DNA of 64,000 bases. It comes from Desulfarculales bacterium UBA702 (GTDB lineage: Bacteria > Desulfobacterota > Syntrophobacteria > Syntrophobacterales > Syntrophobacteraceae). Both the position numbers and the translations under genes were made by a program. Positions within the stretch are counted from its first letter, which is position 1. Each line of letters starts with the position of its first letter. The stretch is from NCBI GenBank assembly GCA_002298165.1, contig DBMI01000097.1:1-64000 (forward strand), given 5' to 3'. A model generated the notes under the pieces. It was not told the DNA's origin, did no database searches, and saw only the letters and a list, made by a program, of their open reading frames with translations. Shown in pieces: positions 35,808 to 45,197 of the stretch.

Positions 35808-35845
35808 CAAAACCCAACACTCCTGCATTGTGGTGTTGGGTTTTG
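35808..35845. repeat. Palindrome CAAAACCCAACAC related to the 14.1-kb repeat
   Basis: Perfect 13-bp arms CAAAACCCAACAC (35808-35820) and GTGTTGGGTTTTG (35833-35845) with a 12-base loop. The AAACCCAACA core is the same as in the inner palindrome at 14113-14158. It ends the cpoB/MFS convergent gap. Confidence 0.6.
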
Positions 35846-35902
35846 TTGTTCCGGGGATCGCCTTTGCATTTGTATACAATGCTGGAGCCGAGCTTGAGGA
35901 AA

Positions 35903-37159
35903 TTATCCAGTAGATTTACCGGTTCTCGGTGGCTCGGGCACCGGGGTTTGCTCCGCGATTTTGTCTATCGGCACAATTTCGAGTTCCTCGGCTCCAGGCG
36001 CTGCGAAGGTGCTCAGGAGCAAAATCATTGCTGCAGCCAAAGCCAAGCCGGCCCCGGTAAAGAATGCCGCCTGCGCCCCGAATTGATGCCAGATGAGGCC
36101 GAAAATGAGGCTTGCGGGCAGAGCGCCCAGCCCCACTACAAAATGGTAGTAACCAAAAGCGCTTCCCCTCAGCTTTGCGGGCACGAGTTCCACAACCAGC
36201 GATTTCTCCGATGGTTCGGTCATTCCGAAATAGACACCGTAGAAAAGGAAAATCGCTATGACAGCAGCCGGGGAGTTTGCCATCGCAAAAGCAATATAGA
36301 CCAAAGCGTAAACAATCCAGCCCGAAACGATCATTTTTCTTGCACCGAGTCCATCCGAGAGTCTGCCGCCGCTATAGGTGCAGATCATCTTTATTACGTG
36401 ATGCGCCGACCATAGTACCGCTATCCAGGATGCCGGCACACCGGCATGCGACATGCGCAAAATGAGAAATGCGTCCGTGGAATTGCCCAATGTGAAAACT
36501 AGGACGGCAGCAAGGAAAAGTTTATAGCTGCCGCCAAGGTCAGTCCAATGGGACTGGAAATTTGCAGGCCGTGGAGGCAAGGACGTTTTATTCGCGGGTT
36601 CATGCAGTTTGAACGCAAGTATGTACATGACAATAACTGCTGGTATTGCAGCTAACAAGAAGACCTGCCTCATCGACAGCGCTGCGATCCCGATGAGTGC
36701 CGCGGAAACAAGAGGCCCAACCACCGCGCCCGCATGGTCCATGGACCTGTGGAGTCCGAAAGCCGCGCCGCGCTGGCCCGGTTCAGTTATGTCGGCGACA
36801 AGGGCATCACGTGGTGAGGTTCGCAACCCTTTTCCGACCCGGTCTATGAAGCGCATCAGCAGTACGAATGGCCATCCGGCGGCAAGAGCTATCAATGGAC
36901 GGGCAAGGCCTGAAATTCCGTACCCCGTAATAACGAATGGTTTACGGCGGTTGGTTTTGTCGGTCCAAATACCCGAGACTACCTTAAACAGGGAGGCGGT
37001 GGATTCCGCTATGCCCTCAATGAGTCCGAGAGCAAGTGCGCTTGCACCAATAACGCTCGAGAGGAATATGGGGAGCAAAGGGTAGATCATCTCGCTTGAC
37101 AGATCGGTAAAGAAGCTGACAAGTCCCAATACGATAATCCCCTTGGGTAATTTCTTCAT
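35903..37159 (-). CDS. MFS transporter
   Basis: 418 aa from ATG 37159; an upstream 29-residue extension lacks a membrane helix or binding site. About 12 hydrophobic helices in two halves. It has the loop motif GIWTDKTNRRKPFVITGYG (the GxxxDRxGRR-like MFS signature) and the first helix VSFFTDLSSEMIYPLLPIFL typical of the MFS group close to multidrug/sugar exporters. Substrate is unknown. No regulator is adjacent. Convergent with cpoB. Confidence 0.88.
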   Translation of the reverse strand: MKKLPKGIIVLGLVSFFTDLSSEMIYPLLPIFLSSVIGASALALGLIEGIAESTASLFKVVSGIWTDKTNRRKPFVITGYGISGLARPLIALAAGWPFVLLMRFIDRVGKGLRTSPRDALVADITEPGQRGAAFGLHRSMDHAGAVVGPLVSAALIGIAALSMRQVFLLAAIPAVIVMYILAFKLHEPANKTSLPPRPANFQSHWTDLGGSYKLFLAAVLVFTLGNSTDAFLILRMSHAGVPASWIAVLWSAHHVIKMICTYSGGRLSDGLGARKMIVSGWIVYALVYIAFAMANSPAAVIAIFLFYGVYFGMTEPSEKSLVVELVPAKLRGSAFGYYHFVVGLGALPASLIFGLIWHQFGAQAAFFTGAGLALAAAMILLLSTFAAPGAEELEIVPIDKIAEQTPVPEPPRTGKSTG

Positions 37160-37604
37160 ACTTGTCCAGTCCTGATTTTGAGCTATCTCCTGAATGGGAT
37201 GGTAAGGCGACATTGGCGCCAAATACTTCAGAGTGCTGTGAGGCAAAATTCAGTTCTGAAAGAAAAGTAATCATAGTTACGGAGCATGGCACAGACGCCA
37301 TTCAAGCAGGGATTACGAGTCCTGTCCAGCACCGTGAGCGCTACAGACACACACATATTCAACCAGGACGGATCGGCAAGTGGTGCTGTGGAATATTTCA
37401 CTGCCATGAAGCCCTTGGACGGCTGCTTTCATCATCTACTTACCTGTAATCTTCAAATACAGTTTCTATGTACGTAAATACAACATTCACCCTATGTATA
37501 TTGCAGTTTCATTCGTGTACTCTCTGCCCCAATGGAAGGACGTAAACTCGATACATACGTCAATGAGCATATCCATGGCTCGTGATTCAGCGGAGGGGGA
37601 ATAT
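37160..37604. other. Intergenic region, no supported gene
   Basis: A 95-codon plus-strand frame at 37162-37449 and others are weak and lack binding sites. No hairpin is obvious. The next gene begins at 37605 with a very strong binding site. Confidence 0.45.
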
Positions 37605-38033
37605 ATGTACGGTCTGGCCGCTCTCGATGGTTTTATAAGGCAGAATAATATTTCGATGCAACTTAGTCGGGTAAAGGATAGGGCACCTGCGCCCGGAAGC
37701 AGAGCCGATGTGGTGGAAAAATACAAGTGCCGGATTGAGCGAGACGGCAAAGGAATAAACGTCTTTGTGGCCGCACCGCCCGAGGAAGGGCACCCGACGC
37801 CACCGGACGTTTTGTTTATGCTTATACTCGATGCCTCCGGCTGCGAGATGCTCAAAGACTATTATGGATTGCATCAGCAAATGCCCCTCGTCGAGGAAGA
37901 CGAGAAGTTTTCGGAATTCGACGAATTTTGGAAAGAGTATAGCTCCCGCTGCGAACAGACCAAAAAACTGAAGGCTTTCCTGGGCAGAGACCTGTTCGAC
38001 GAGTTGATTATCCGGTTCGGGTTCCAGGAATGA
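37605..38033 (+). CDS. Hypothetical protein, very strong ribosome binding site
   Basis: 142 aa from ATG 37605. The start is decided by GGAGGGGGA a few bases upstream; the open frame back to 37494 has no site. The product begins MYGLAALDGFIRQNNIS and contains KYKCRIERDGKGINVF and PPDVLFMLILDASGCEML. No signal peptide or membrane helix; no family recognised. Followed by a good terminator. Confidence 0.65.
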   Translation: MYGLAALDGFIRQNNISMQLSRVKDRAPAPGSRADVVEKYKCRIERDGKGINVFVAAPPEEGHPTPPDVLFMLILDASGCEMLKDYYGLHQQMPLVEEDEKFSEFDEFWKEYSSRCEQTKKLKAFLGRDLFDELIIRFGFQE

Positions 38034-38078
38034 AATTAAACAACGAATTCGCCTGAAAATCTTCGAAATAGTGATGAG

Positions 38079-38105
38079 AAAACGGCCACCGCGGCCGTTT
38101 TTTTA
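38079..38105 (+). terminator. Terminator after the 142-aa gene
   Basis: Stem AAAACGGCC/GGCCGTTTT with loop ACCGC, followed by more T. It could also serve the converging TauE gene since its reverse is AT-flanked. Confidence 0.8.
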
Positions 38106-38156
38106 TTTTCGGAGTTGATGCGAAGGCAAGGACCAAAAATTTATGCTCCAGAGTTG

Positions 38157-38963
38157 TTACTCGACCTCTATCCCAGCTTCCTCCTTCCCCAATAAAGGGA
38201 GACATGCACCGGGTATCGCGGAGGGTGCGCATGCTCTAAAATAGCGTATGCCTGTCCATGTAAGTACGGCCGCGAAAATGAATCTCAAGTAAAGCTCCGG
38301 CATCTGATTGGCAACCGTTCCCCCGATTACACTCCCGGCAAGGATGCCCGGGACCAGACCAACGAGAAGGTCAGATTGCACGTTGTCGAGCTTAAAATGT
38401 GTCCACGCCCCGGCAGCCCCTGCTGGAATCATTGTGAGAAGAGATGTCCCGTTAGCAGTTTGCTGGGAAAACCCCAGGCACAGGACCATAGCAGGGACCA
38501 TGATCGTGCCGCCCCCAACCCCCATCATTCCTGAGACAAACCCCGTCAGAATGCCCGACGCGAGAAGTATGATTATTCGGAGTGCCGGGTTGGGTGAAAT
38601 ATATTCGATGTGAGGCAAGTAAGGTTTTGTAAGCATCAGCAAAGCGATAAAAATCAGGAAGGCGCCAAAAGCTTTTTTCAACTTCCACTCGGGTAAACCG
38701 TTTGCCAGGCGTGCGCCATGGCTTGCCATAAAGACTGCTGTTGTGGCAAGCAGTCCGGCGGCGACCAGATCTATGGTGCCGTGATAATAATAAATGGCAG
38801 CCCCGGCGATTCCAGTAAAAACAATCGCCACAAGGCTCGTCCCGTGTGCGCGGTGTTGACCTATCTTGAGAAAATCAACCATCAGCGGAATCATAACTAC
38901 TCCGCCTCCAAGGCCGACCAAACCGCCGAAAATGCCGGCCGTCAAACCAACAATAAGACTCAT
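38157..38963 (-). CDS. TauE/SafE family sulfite/organosulfonate exporter
   Basis: 268 aa from ATG 38963, with GGAGAACC upstream. The open frame to 39077 has 38 polar residues, rejected. About 7-8 membrane helices, with the two family half-repeats GIFGGLVGLGGGVVMIPLMV and GFVSGMMGVGGGTIMVPAMV. Members export sulfite, sulfoacetate or other anions. The substrate here is unknown. The sulfur link fits a sulfate-reducing organism but does not establish it. Confidence 0.9.
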   Translation of the reverse strand: MSLIVGLTAGIFGGLVGLGGGVVMIPLMVDFLKIGQHRAHGTSLVAIVFTGIAGAAIYYYHGTIDLVAAGLLATTAVFMASHGARLANGLPEWKLKKAFGAFLIFIALLMLTKPYLPHIEYISPNPALRIIILLASGILTGFVSGMMGVGGGTIMVPAMVLCLGFSQQTANGTSLLTMIPAGAAGAWTHFKLDNVQSDLLVGLVPGILAGSVIGGTVANQMPELYLRFIFAAVLTWTGIRYFRACAPSAIPGACLPLLGKEEAGIEVE

Positions 38964-39208
38964 CAGGTTCTCCAATTGCAAACCACTCGCTAAATGTGAT
39001 CGATTTGAGAGAGTGGATTCTAAATTTTCAGCACGTTTTGGGCAACTAACAATCAAAAATTGGCAATCATTTTCCAAAAGATGCCGATAAACTGGGGTGA
39101 GGGGTAAAGTTTGGCTTGAATGCCCTTACTCGGGGCGCAAAACATTCTACTGCTACACCGCAGAGTTCATGGTGCTCTATCGCGCAGGTCTTTGGAGAAA
39201 TAAGTTAA

Positions 39209-40993
39209 ATGATAGCAAGTAAAGCCGCTCAGGGCTGCGGAAACGGACTGAATCTCAAGGTCATTCTCGGCGAACTGCTGAAGGACGGAATCATCTCGAT
39301 GCAGGACGTGGAGAGGGTTCTGAGTCATCCGGTGGGAAAGGATCGCTCCGGGATACATCCGGTGATGCTCATTTCGGAGAGCAGGATATGCAGGGCAATG
39401 CCGCCTCACGATGCCCTTACACTCGAGGTGCTCATGATGTGGCTCGCTAAAAAATGCGGGCTTCAATATGTTCGAGTCGATCCGCTGAAGGTCGATGTGA
39501 CGGCAGTGACGGGGCTCGTATCCTATGCCTATGCATCAAGATATAAAATCCTGCCGATAGAGGTCTGTGAGGATAAGATTGTCATTGCCACGGCTGACCC
39601 CTTTGACAGGGAGTGGGAAGAAGACCTGCGGCGGATCCTGAAAAAGAAGATCTGCAGGGTGGTCTCCAACCCTAACGATATCAGCCGGTATCTTATAGAA
39701 TTCTACGCTCTGACGGAGTCCGTCAAGCGGGCATTTGGGAAAGTAGTTGGGTCGGGGCCGGGTTCTGTGATGAATCTCGAGCAGATGATCGAACTCGGCC
39801 GAACCGGGAAGCTCGATGCTAACGACAGGTATGTTGTAAATATTGTGGATTGGCTTCTCCAATATGCTTTCGACCAGAGGGCCAGCGACATTCATCTCGA
39901 ACCACGTCGCGACAACAGCGATGTACGGTTCCGAATAGACGGCGTGCTGCACCTTGTCTACCAATTGCCTACCGTTGTCATGAGCGCGGTTATAAGCCGT
40001 ATTAAAGTGCTCGGCAGAATGGACCTCGCAGAGAAAAGACGCCCCCAGGATGGACGGATCAAGACCAAGGCACCCGCTGGGCATGAAGTCGAACTGCGGC
40101 TTTCCACAATGCCGACTGTTTTTGGCGAAAAGCTGGTCATGCGAATCTTTGATCCTGAGGTGACCATCAGAGGTTTCGAAGAACTCGGATTGTCTGAGGC
40201 AGAACTCGATACGTGGAGAAAGATGGTCGGGGCGCCATACGGAATAATTCTCGTCACTGGTCCGACCGGCTCCGGGAAAACGACAACTCTATATTCCACA
40301 CTGAAATATCTCGCCAAGCCTGAAGTAAACGTCTGTACCGTTGAAGACCCGATTGAAATGGTCGAACCGCGCTTCAATCAAATGCAGGTTAATCCTCTCA
40401 TAGGCCTTGATTTTGCCGGAGGGTTGCGTACCTTTCTGCGCCAGGATCCCGACATCATAATGGTGGGCGAGATAAGGGACCTGGAAACCGCCGAAATGGC
40501 TATTCAGTCCGCACTGACCGGACATCTCGTGTTTTCGACGCTTCACACTAACGATTCACCATCGGCAATTATACGGCTGATGGATATCGGTGTTCCGCAC
40601 TACCTGATTCGTGCGACCCTGCTCGGTGTTGTAGCGCAAAGGCTCGTCCGCACGCTTTGCCCTCATTGCAGGCAAAGGGGAGAAGTTGACGACGACCTTT
40701 GGGCTTCACTGGTAAGTCCATATAAAATCGAGAAGAGTGAATCCATTTTTCAATCCGTAGGCTGTTTGGAATGCCGCGAAACCGGTTACCTGGGAAGAGT
40801 AGGCATATACGAGATGCTTTCCATCAGCCCCCAAATCCGCAGCCTTATCAAGCCCGATTCCGACATCTCATCCATAAGGGAACAGGCCGCTAAAGAGGGC
40901 ATGCATCCTCTCAATATAGCCGGAGCGCTAAAGATTTGTTCCGGAATCACATCTGCCGAAGAAGTTTTTCGAGTCGCTGCGCCGGTACGTTGA
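39209..40993 (+). CDS. GspE/PilB-type secretion ATPase
   Basis: 594 aa. The N-terminal about 150 residues are a GspE N-domain-like region (LLKDGIISMQDVERVL, LEVLMMWLAKKCGLQYVRVD). The ATPase core has Walker A GPTGSGKTTT at about 350-359, the Asp box VEDPIE, Walker B RQDPDIIMVGEIRDLETAE and His box LHTNDSP. A zinc module CPHC...CLEC (tetracysteine) is near the C-terminus. It powers type II secretion or type IV pilus assembly. No other gsp or pil gene is within the window, so it is isolated. RBS GGAG. Confidence 0.92.
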   Translation: MIASKAAQGCGNGLNLKVILGELLKDGIISMQDVERVLSHPVGKDRSGIHPVMLISESRICRAMPPHDALTLEVLMMWLAKKCGLQYVRVDPLKVDVTAVTGLVSYAYASRYKILPIEVCEDKIVIATADPFDREWEEDLRRILKKKICRVVSNPNDISRYLIEFYALTESVKRAFGKVVGSGPGSVMNLEQMIELGRTGKLDANDRYVVNIVDWLLQYAFDQRASDIHLEPRRDNSDVRFRIDGVLHLVYQLPTVVMSAVISRIKVLGRMDLAEKRRPQDGRIKTKAPAGHEVELRLSTMPTVFGEKLVMRIFDPEVTIRGFEELGLSEAELDTWRKMVGAPYGIILVTGPTGSGKTTTLYSTLKYLAKPEVNVCTVEDPIEMVEPRFNQMQVNPLIGLDFAGGLRTFLRQDPDIIMVGEIRDLETAEMAIQSALTGHLVFSTLHTNDSPSAIIRLMDIGVPHYLIRATLLGVVAQRLVRTLCPHCRQRGEVDDDLWASLVSPYKIEKSESIFQSVGCLECRETGYLGRVGIYEMLSISPQIRSLIKPDSDISSIREQAAKEGMHPLNIAGALKICSGITSAEEVFRVAAPVR

Positions 40994-41076
40994 AAATCAG
41001 GCCAAAGTGTATTAATTGATCTTCCTTGGCCCACTCTCCGGGCAAATCACAAAGAAGGGATTTCGCCGGTCGCGAT

Positions 41077-42192
41077 ATGACCCGTTTCCTGATTGTATTC
41101 GTATCCGTCTATTCCCTAATGCACGCCTTCTTTTACTTCCGGGTGAAGGTCCTTCTGCCCTATGACAGGCTTTCGCACTTCTTAGTTATAATTTTTCTCT
41201 CGCTCATGATTTTCGCGCCAATCGGTACACGTCTACTGGAAAGGGCCGATCACTATAACCTTGCGCGTGCTGCCGCAATGATCGGCTATCCCTGGGTAGG
41301 CTTCATCTTCTACGCATTCCTGCTCTTCTTCACGGCGGGAGTGGTCGGCTTGTTTTTCAAGCTAGTAAACATCACAGCCGGTACACATCTGCCTTTGCTT
41401 ACCGGGAAAACTGCAACCGCCTGCATTTTAGCTTCGGTGGCCGCGATATGCCTTTATGGTTTTTTTGAGGCAGGCAGCTTAAGGGTCGAAAGAGTGAGGA
41501 TCCCAACCGCCAAGCTCCCCGACGGGGTCGAGCGCCTAAGGATCGCTCAGATATCCGACATCCATCTCGGGTTGCTTGTCAGGCAAGATAAGCTGGAGAA
41601 AATTCTGGAAACAGTGAAGGCTGAATCACCCGACATTCTTGTCAGTACCGGGGACCTTGTTGACGGCGATATGGAGAAAATCGGAAACCTTCCGGAATTA
41701 TTTGCAACGATTAATCCCAGGTACGGAAAATGGGCAGTGACAGGAAACCACGAGGTCTACGCAGGGCTTTCAAACTCAATTAATGCCGAGAATGCCTTCG
41801 GATTCGATCTATTACGAGGATCTGCCAGAACGGTTGGGCATGCGGTAAACATCGTCGGGGTGGACGATCCGGCCGCCGGTTCCGCCGTAAACGAGACCAC
41901 GCTCCTGAAGCAGGTCCGAAACGGGCTTTTCACAATCCTACTAAAGCACAGGCCCGACCCTGAGCGCGAAAACCTCGGTCTCTTCGATCTGCAACTCTCG
42001 GGGCATACTCATTACGGGCAATTGTTCCCCTTCAGGTGTTTTTCGCGGTTCGTATACCCGCTGCAAAACGGTCCATATTTCCTGGAGAAGGGATCTGTCC
42101 TGTATACGAGCCGGGGTTCGGCCACATGGGGACCGCCAATGCGAGTCCTCGCCCCACCGGAAGTGACAATAATCGATATAGTGCGCGAGTAG
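41077..42192 (+). CDS. Membrane-anchored metallophosphoesterase
   Basis: 371 aa from ATG 41077 (MTRFLIVFVSVYSLM). The first about 135 residues hold four hydrophobic helices; the rest is the calcineurin-like domain: DIHLG (Asp161, His163), GDLVDGD, GNHEVYAG at about 222-229, and GHTHYGQ. It resembles the YaeI/YkuE group of phosphodiesterases acting on lipid-linked substrates. Substrate not identified. The binding site before 41077 is distant (AAGAAGGG), so the start is uncertain. Confidence 0.88.
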   Translation: MTRFLIVFVSVYSLMHAFFYFRVKVLLPYDRLSHFLVIIFLSLMIFAPIGTRLLERADHYNLARAAAMIGYPWVGFIFYAFLLFFTAGVVGLFFKLVNITAGTHLPLLTGKTATACILASVAAICLYGFFEAGSLRVERVRIPTAKLPDGVERLRIAQISDIHLGLLVRQDKLEKILETVKAESPDILVSTGDLVDGDMEKIGNLPELFATINPRYGKWAVTGNHEVYAGLSNSINAENAFGFDLLRGSARTVGHAVNIVGVDDPAAGSAVNETTLLKQVRNGLFTILLKHRPDPERENLGLFDLQLSGHTHYGQLFPFRCFSRFVYPLQNGPYFLEKGSVLYTSRGSATWGPPMRVLAPPEVTIIDIVRE

Positions 42193-42224
42193 GTCGGCCG
42201 TAGGTCGTTCCGTGTGTTTCATTA

Positions 42225-42707
42225 TCAGGAAAGTCTGTCGCGTTTTCGGAGGCGGTCCATTTCGCGGGATTCTTCTTTTCTCTTGATGCTTTCCCTCTTG
42301 TCGTATTCCTTCTTGCCCCTGGCCAGTGCCACTTCGATTTTTACCTTACTGCCCTTGAAATAGAGTTTTAGAGGGACAATTGAAAAGCCTCGTTCCTGGG
42401 TTTTCACGAGGAGTTTTTTGATTTCAAATCTATGGAGCAGGAGCTTTCTAACTCGTTCCGGTTCGTGATTATCGTGGGAAGCATGTGAATAGGGGCTGAT
42501 GTGCAGTCCATACAGCACCGCCTCGTCTTTTTTTACACGGGCGTAGCTGTCCTTGAGATTGGCTCGGCCCTCCCGCAATGACTTTACCTCGGTGCCCAGA
42601 AGTACAATCCCAGCTTCGAACCTCTCGGTTATTTCGAAGTCGTGAAAAGCCTTCTTGTTCTGGGCTATCATGCGGATGTTTTCGGTTTCGGCTTTTTCTT
42701 TTGCCAT
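42225..42707 (-). CDS. smpB: SsrA-binding protein SmpB
   Basis: 160 aa, normal length. It binds tmRNA and carries it to stalled ribosomes. The family blocks NKKAFHDFEITERFEAGIVLLGTEVKSLREGRANLKDSYA and the basic C-terminal tail (KKEYDKRESIKRKEESREMDR) are clear. It is last in the ptsH-ptsI-smpB set, 27 bases after ptsI. The tmRNA gene is not in the window. Confidence 0.96.
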   Translation of the reverse strand: MAKEKAETENIRMIAQNKKAFHDFEITERFEAGIVLLGTEVKSLREGRANLKDSYARVKKDEAVLYGLHISPYSHASHDNHEPERVRKLLLHRFEIKKLLVKTQERGFSIVPLKLYFKGSKVKIEVALARGKKEYDKRESIKRKEESREMDRLRKRDRLS

Positions 42708-42734
42708 AAATTATACTTGAGACTTCCTTTCAAT

Positions 42735-44567
42735 TCAGTCAGTGCCCCTTTGAGGACTCCGGCGGATGGAATTGGCGGGTCCTTTAACGGAAAAGGCCGA
42801 AGGATTGAAGACCCTGAATTCTTCCGGAAAACTGCGCTTTATGGTCTTCTCGAGCAGCTGATTGATTTCCTGCGCCGTGCTGAGGCGAAGGGCTTTTTTT
42901 GCCAAACGGCAGCAATCCTTGATAAGCGAGCGTCTAATTAGGTTTTTGACCCGCGGCAAAGATTGCGGATTCATGCTCAGAGAATCAATGCCGAAACCGA
43001 GCAGAATCGGAAGATAAAGGGGTTCGCCGGCCATTTCGCCGCAAAGGGCCACTGATATTCCACATTTGTGGCCCGCATCAACGGTTTGCTTTATAAACCT
43101 GAGCACCGCCGGGTGAAGAGGCTCGAAAAGATATGCTACGTGTTCATTGGTGCGATCTATTCCAATGCTGTACTGGATCAGGTCGTTTGTACCAATGCTG
43201 AAGAAATTGACTTCGCCTGCAAGCAGGTCTGCCACCGCGACCGCGGATGGCAACTCTATCATAACACCTATGGGAATATTCTCATCGAATGGGATTCTTT
43301 CAGCGGTCAATTCTTCCTTGACCCCTTTTACGATATTTTTTGCAATACGCAGTTCCGCGACTCCCGAGACCAGGGGAAACATAACTCGGATGTTTTTCGC
43401 AAAGGCGCTTGCACGCAGTATGGCCCTCAACTGTACCTTGAAAAGCTCCGGGTAGTGAAGGCAAAGGCGTATTGAACGCAACCCGAGCACCGGGTTGACC
43501 TCGTGGAGCTTGGGGTACCAGGCGGAGAGCTTCTCGGCACCCAGATCAAGCGTTCTTATTGTTACCGCGCTGGGGGCCATGAGTTCGGAGAGATTACGAT
43601 AGTCGCGATAAAGCGACTCCTCATCCGGCATGTCGGCCCTGTTCATGAAGAAGAATTCCGTACGGTAAAGACCTATTGCCTCGGCGCCATTGTCCTTAGC
43701 TATGCCTACCTCTTCGAGCATCTCGATATTTGCCTCAACGCTCACCGTGTAACCGTCGCGGGTCTGGGCAGGCAGGTGCGCCTTGCGGCCTATTTCCTTC
43801 ACGTAGTTTTCGAGTTCCAGTTGCCGTTCGTGGTAAAATGCGATCTCATCTTCGGATGGATTGATAATGATCTTCCCGGTTGTTCCATCAATGACCAGGA
43901 GCTCCCCGGTCTTTATCAGCCTGGTTGCATTCTCGGCCGCAACCACTGCGGGGATATTAAGAGAGCGGGAAATAATAGATGTGTGAGATGTCCGGCCGCC
44001 TATCTCGGTAATGACACCGAGGGTGTGTTCCACCTGAAGCTGGATGGCGTCCGCCGGCGAGATCTCGTGGGCGACTACAATCACCCTCTCGCTGATTTCA
44101 TCTAGGGGCGACTGCTCCTGCCCCGAAAGAATTCGCATCACTCTTTCGGCGGCCGCCTCAACGTCCGCAATGCGGCTTCGGACGTAGTCGTCGTTGAGCG
44201 TGCTGAATACCTGTCTGGCCTTGGCGAGCGATTTTAAAAGGGCTAATTGAGCGTTCAACCGTTCGCTTCGGATAAAGTTCAAGGATTCATCATAGATCGA
44301 CCGGTCTCTGAGGATCATCTGCTGGACTTCAAGCAGGTGGGCGTGTTCCATGAATTCGGATCGGACGGTCTTCTTTATCGATTCGAGATCGGACTCAGCC
44401 TTCGCGATTGCTTCCTCGAAACGCCGGCACTCCAATTCAACTGCTTCATCGCCCAGTACATTGTATTTCGGGAAGGAAATGCGACGCCTGTCCAGTACAT
44501 GCGCCTTTCCGATAGATATTCCGGGTGATGCACCGATGCCGTCAATAACCAGGGAGGAGTTATTCAT
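42735..44567 (-). CDS. ptsI: Phosphoenolpyruvate-protein phosphotransferase (Enzyme I)
   Basis: 610 aa, slightly longer than E. coli EI (575). It is autophosphorylated by PEP on the histidine in GGRTSHTSIISRSL (near residue 194) and passes phosphate to HPr. The C-terminal PEP-binding barrel is marked by IGLYRTEFFFMNR, RTLDLGAEK, NDLIQYSIGIDR and the catalytic cysteine in ISVALCGEMAG. ptsH lies 101 bases upstream, separated by a terminator-like hairpin. No sugar permease is nearby, so a regulatory PTS is likely. No strong binding site is seen at the ATG. Confidence 0.95.
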   Translation of the reverse strand: MNNSSLVIDGIGASPGISIGKAHVLDRRRISFPKYNVLGDEAVELECRRFEEAIAKAESDLESIKKTVRSEFMEHAHLLEVQQMILRDRSIYDESLNFIRSERLNAQLALLKSLAKARQVFSTLNDDYVRSRIADVEAAAERVMRILSGQEQSPLDEISERVIVVAHEISPADAIQLQVEHTLGVITEIGGRTSHTSIISRSLNIPAVVAAENATRLIKTGELLVIDGTTGKIIINPSEDEIAFYHERQLELENYVKEIGRKAHLPAQTRDGYTVSVEANIEMLEEVGIAKDNGAEAIGLYRTEFFFMNRADMPDEESLYRDYRNLSELMAPSAVTIRTLDLGAEKLSAWYPKLHEVNPVLGLRSIRLCLHYPELFKVQLRAILRASAFAKNIRVMFPLVSGVAELRIAKNIVKGVKEELTAERIPFDENIPIGVMIELPSAVAVADLLAGEVNFFSIGTNDLIQYSIGIDRTNEHVAYLFEPLHPAVLRFIKQTVDAGHKCGISVALCGEMAGEPLYLPILLGFGIDSLSMNPQSLPRVKNLIRRSLIKDCCRLAKKALRLSTAQEINQLLEKTIKRSFPEEFRVFNPSAFSVKGPANSIRRSPQRGTD

Positions 44568-44593
44568 GGGGAAATCGTCTCGTTTTCAAAAAG

Positions 44594-44616
44594 AATAAGC
44601 CCATATCGGGCTTATT
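44594..44616 (-). terminator. Attenuator-like hairpin between ptsH and ptsI
   Basis: AATAAGCCC/GGGCTTATT, 9-bp stem with a 5-base loop. On the leftward strand it is followed by CTTTTTG, so it can end part of the ptsH transcript before ptsI. Confidence 0.6.
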
Positions 44617-44668
44617 ATACATATTCCATTTCGAAGGGGCTGTGAAGGATATAAATGCCTAACTGTGA

Positions 44669-45025
44669 TTATGGCTCTCCGAATTTGGTTTGAAAAAGGA
44701 AGGCCAGAGCGCTTATTGCGTTGGATGCATCCGTTCCCCTCGCGCTGATGCGGATCTGGCTGCCTCGAGGGCATACCAGTGTCATCAGATCGAGAATACT
44801 TTTGGCATTCACCTTTACACCGCATTTGGAAATAAAGATTTCGGATTCGAACCGGCTGGCCGTTTTCACTATCTGAGCCGCTACCCGGGCATGGATTCCG
44901 AGTTTATTGGTTACAATGAAGTCCTGCTCCAGGAATGGCGATTCTTCTTCGGGAACCTGGCTCAAATCGGTAATTTCCCTTCGGATTGCAAAATTTCGGG
45001 GGTCTATTAGCATATGGGCAACCAT
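44669..45025 (-). CDS. ptsH: HPr phosphocarrier with N-terminal extension
   Basis: 118 aa; typical HPr is about 88. The HPr core begins near residue 34: active-site His45 in NKLGIHARVAAQ, and the regulatory serine counterpart Ser76 in VNAKSILDLMTL. Residues 1-33 (MVAHMLIDPRNFAIRR and an acidic stretch) are an extra N-terminal piece. AAGGTTGA lies before the ATG; a second ATG is 12 bases downstream. It receives phosphate from the downstream EI. No HPr kinase is in the window. Confidence 0.9.
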   Translation of the reverse strand: MVAHMLIDPRNFAIRREITDLSQVPEEESPFLEQDFIVTNKLGIHARVAAQIVKTASRFESEIFISKCGVKVNAKSILDLMTLVCPRGSQIRISARGTDASNAISALAFLFQTKFGEP

Positions 45026-45197
45026 TTAGTCAACCTTATGAGTGTGGAAGCTGAACGCGAGCCATTACGGATGAGAGCGAAGTTGATGTGCGATCCGATT
45101 CGCTACCGATCAGGGTTAAAGCATTTATATCGGCAGAACTGCAAACAATCTTGAGATAATAAGTACGACCTTCTGAAATTCCAGTGGGCAGCATATC

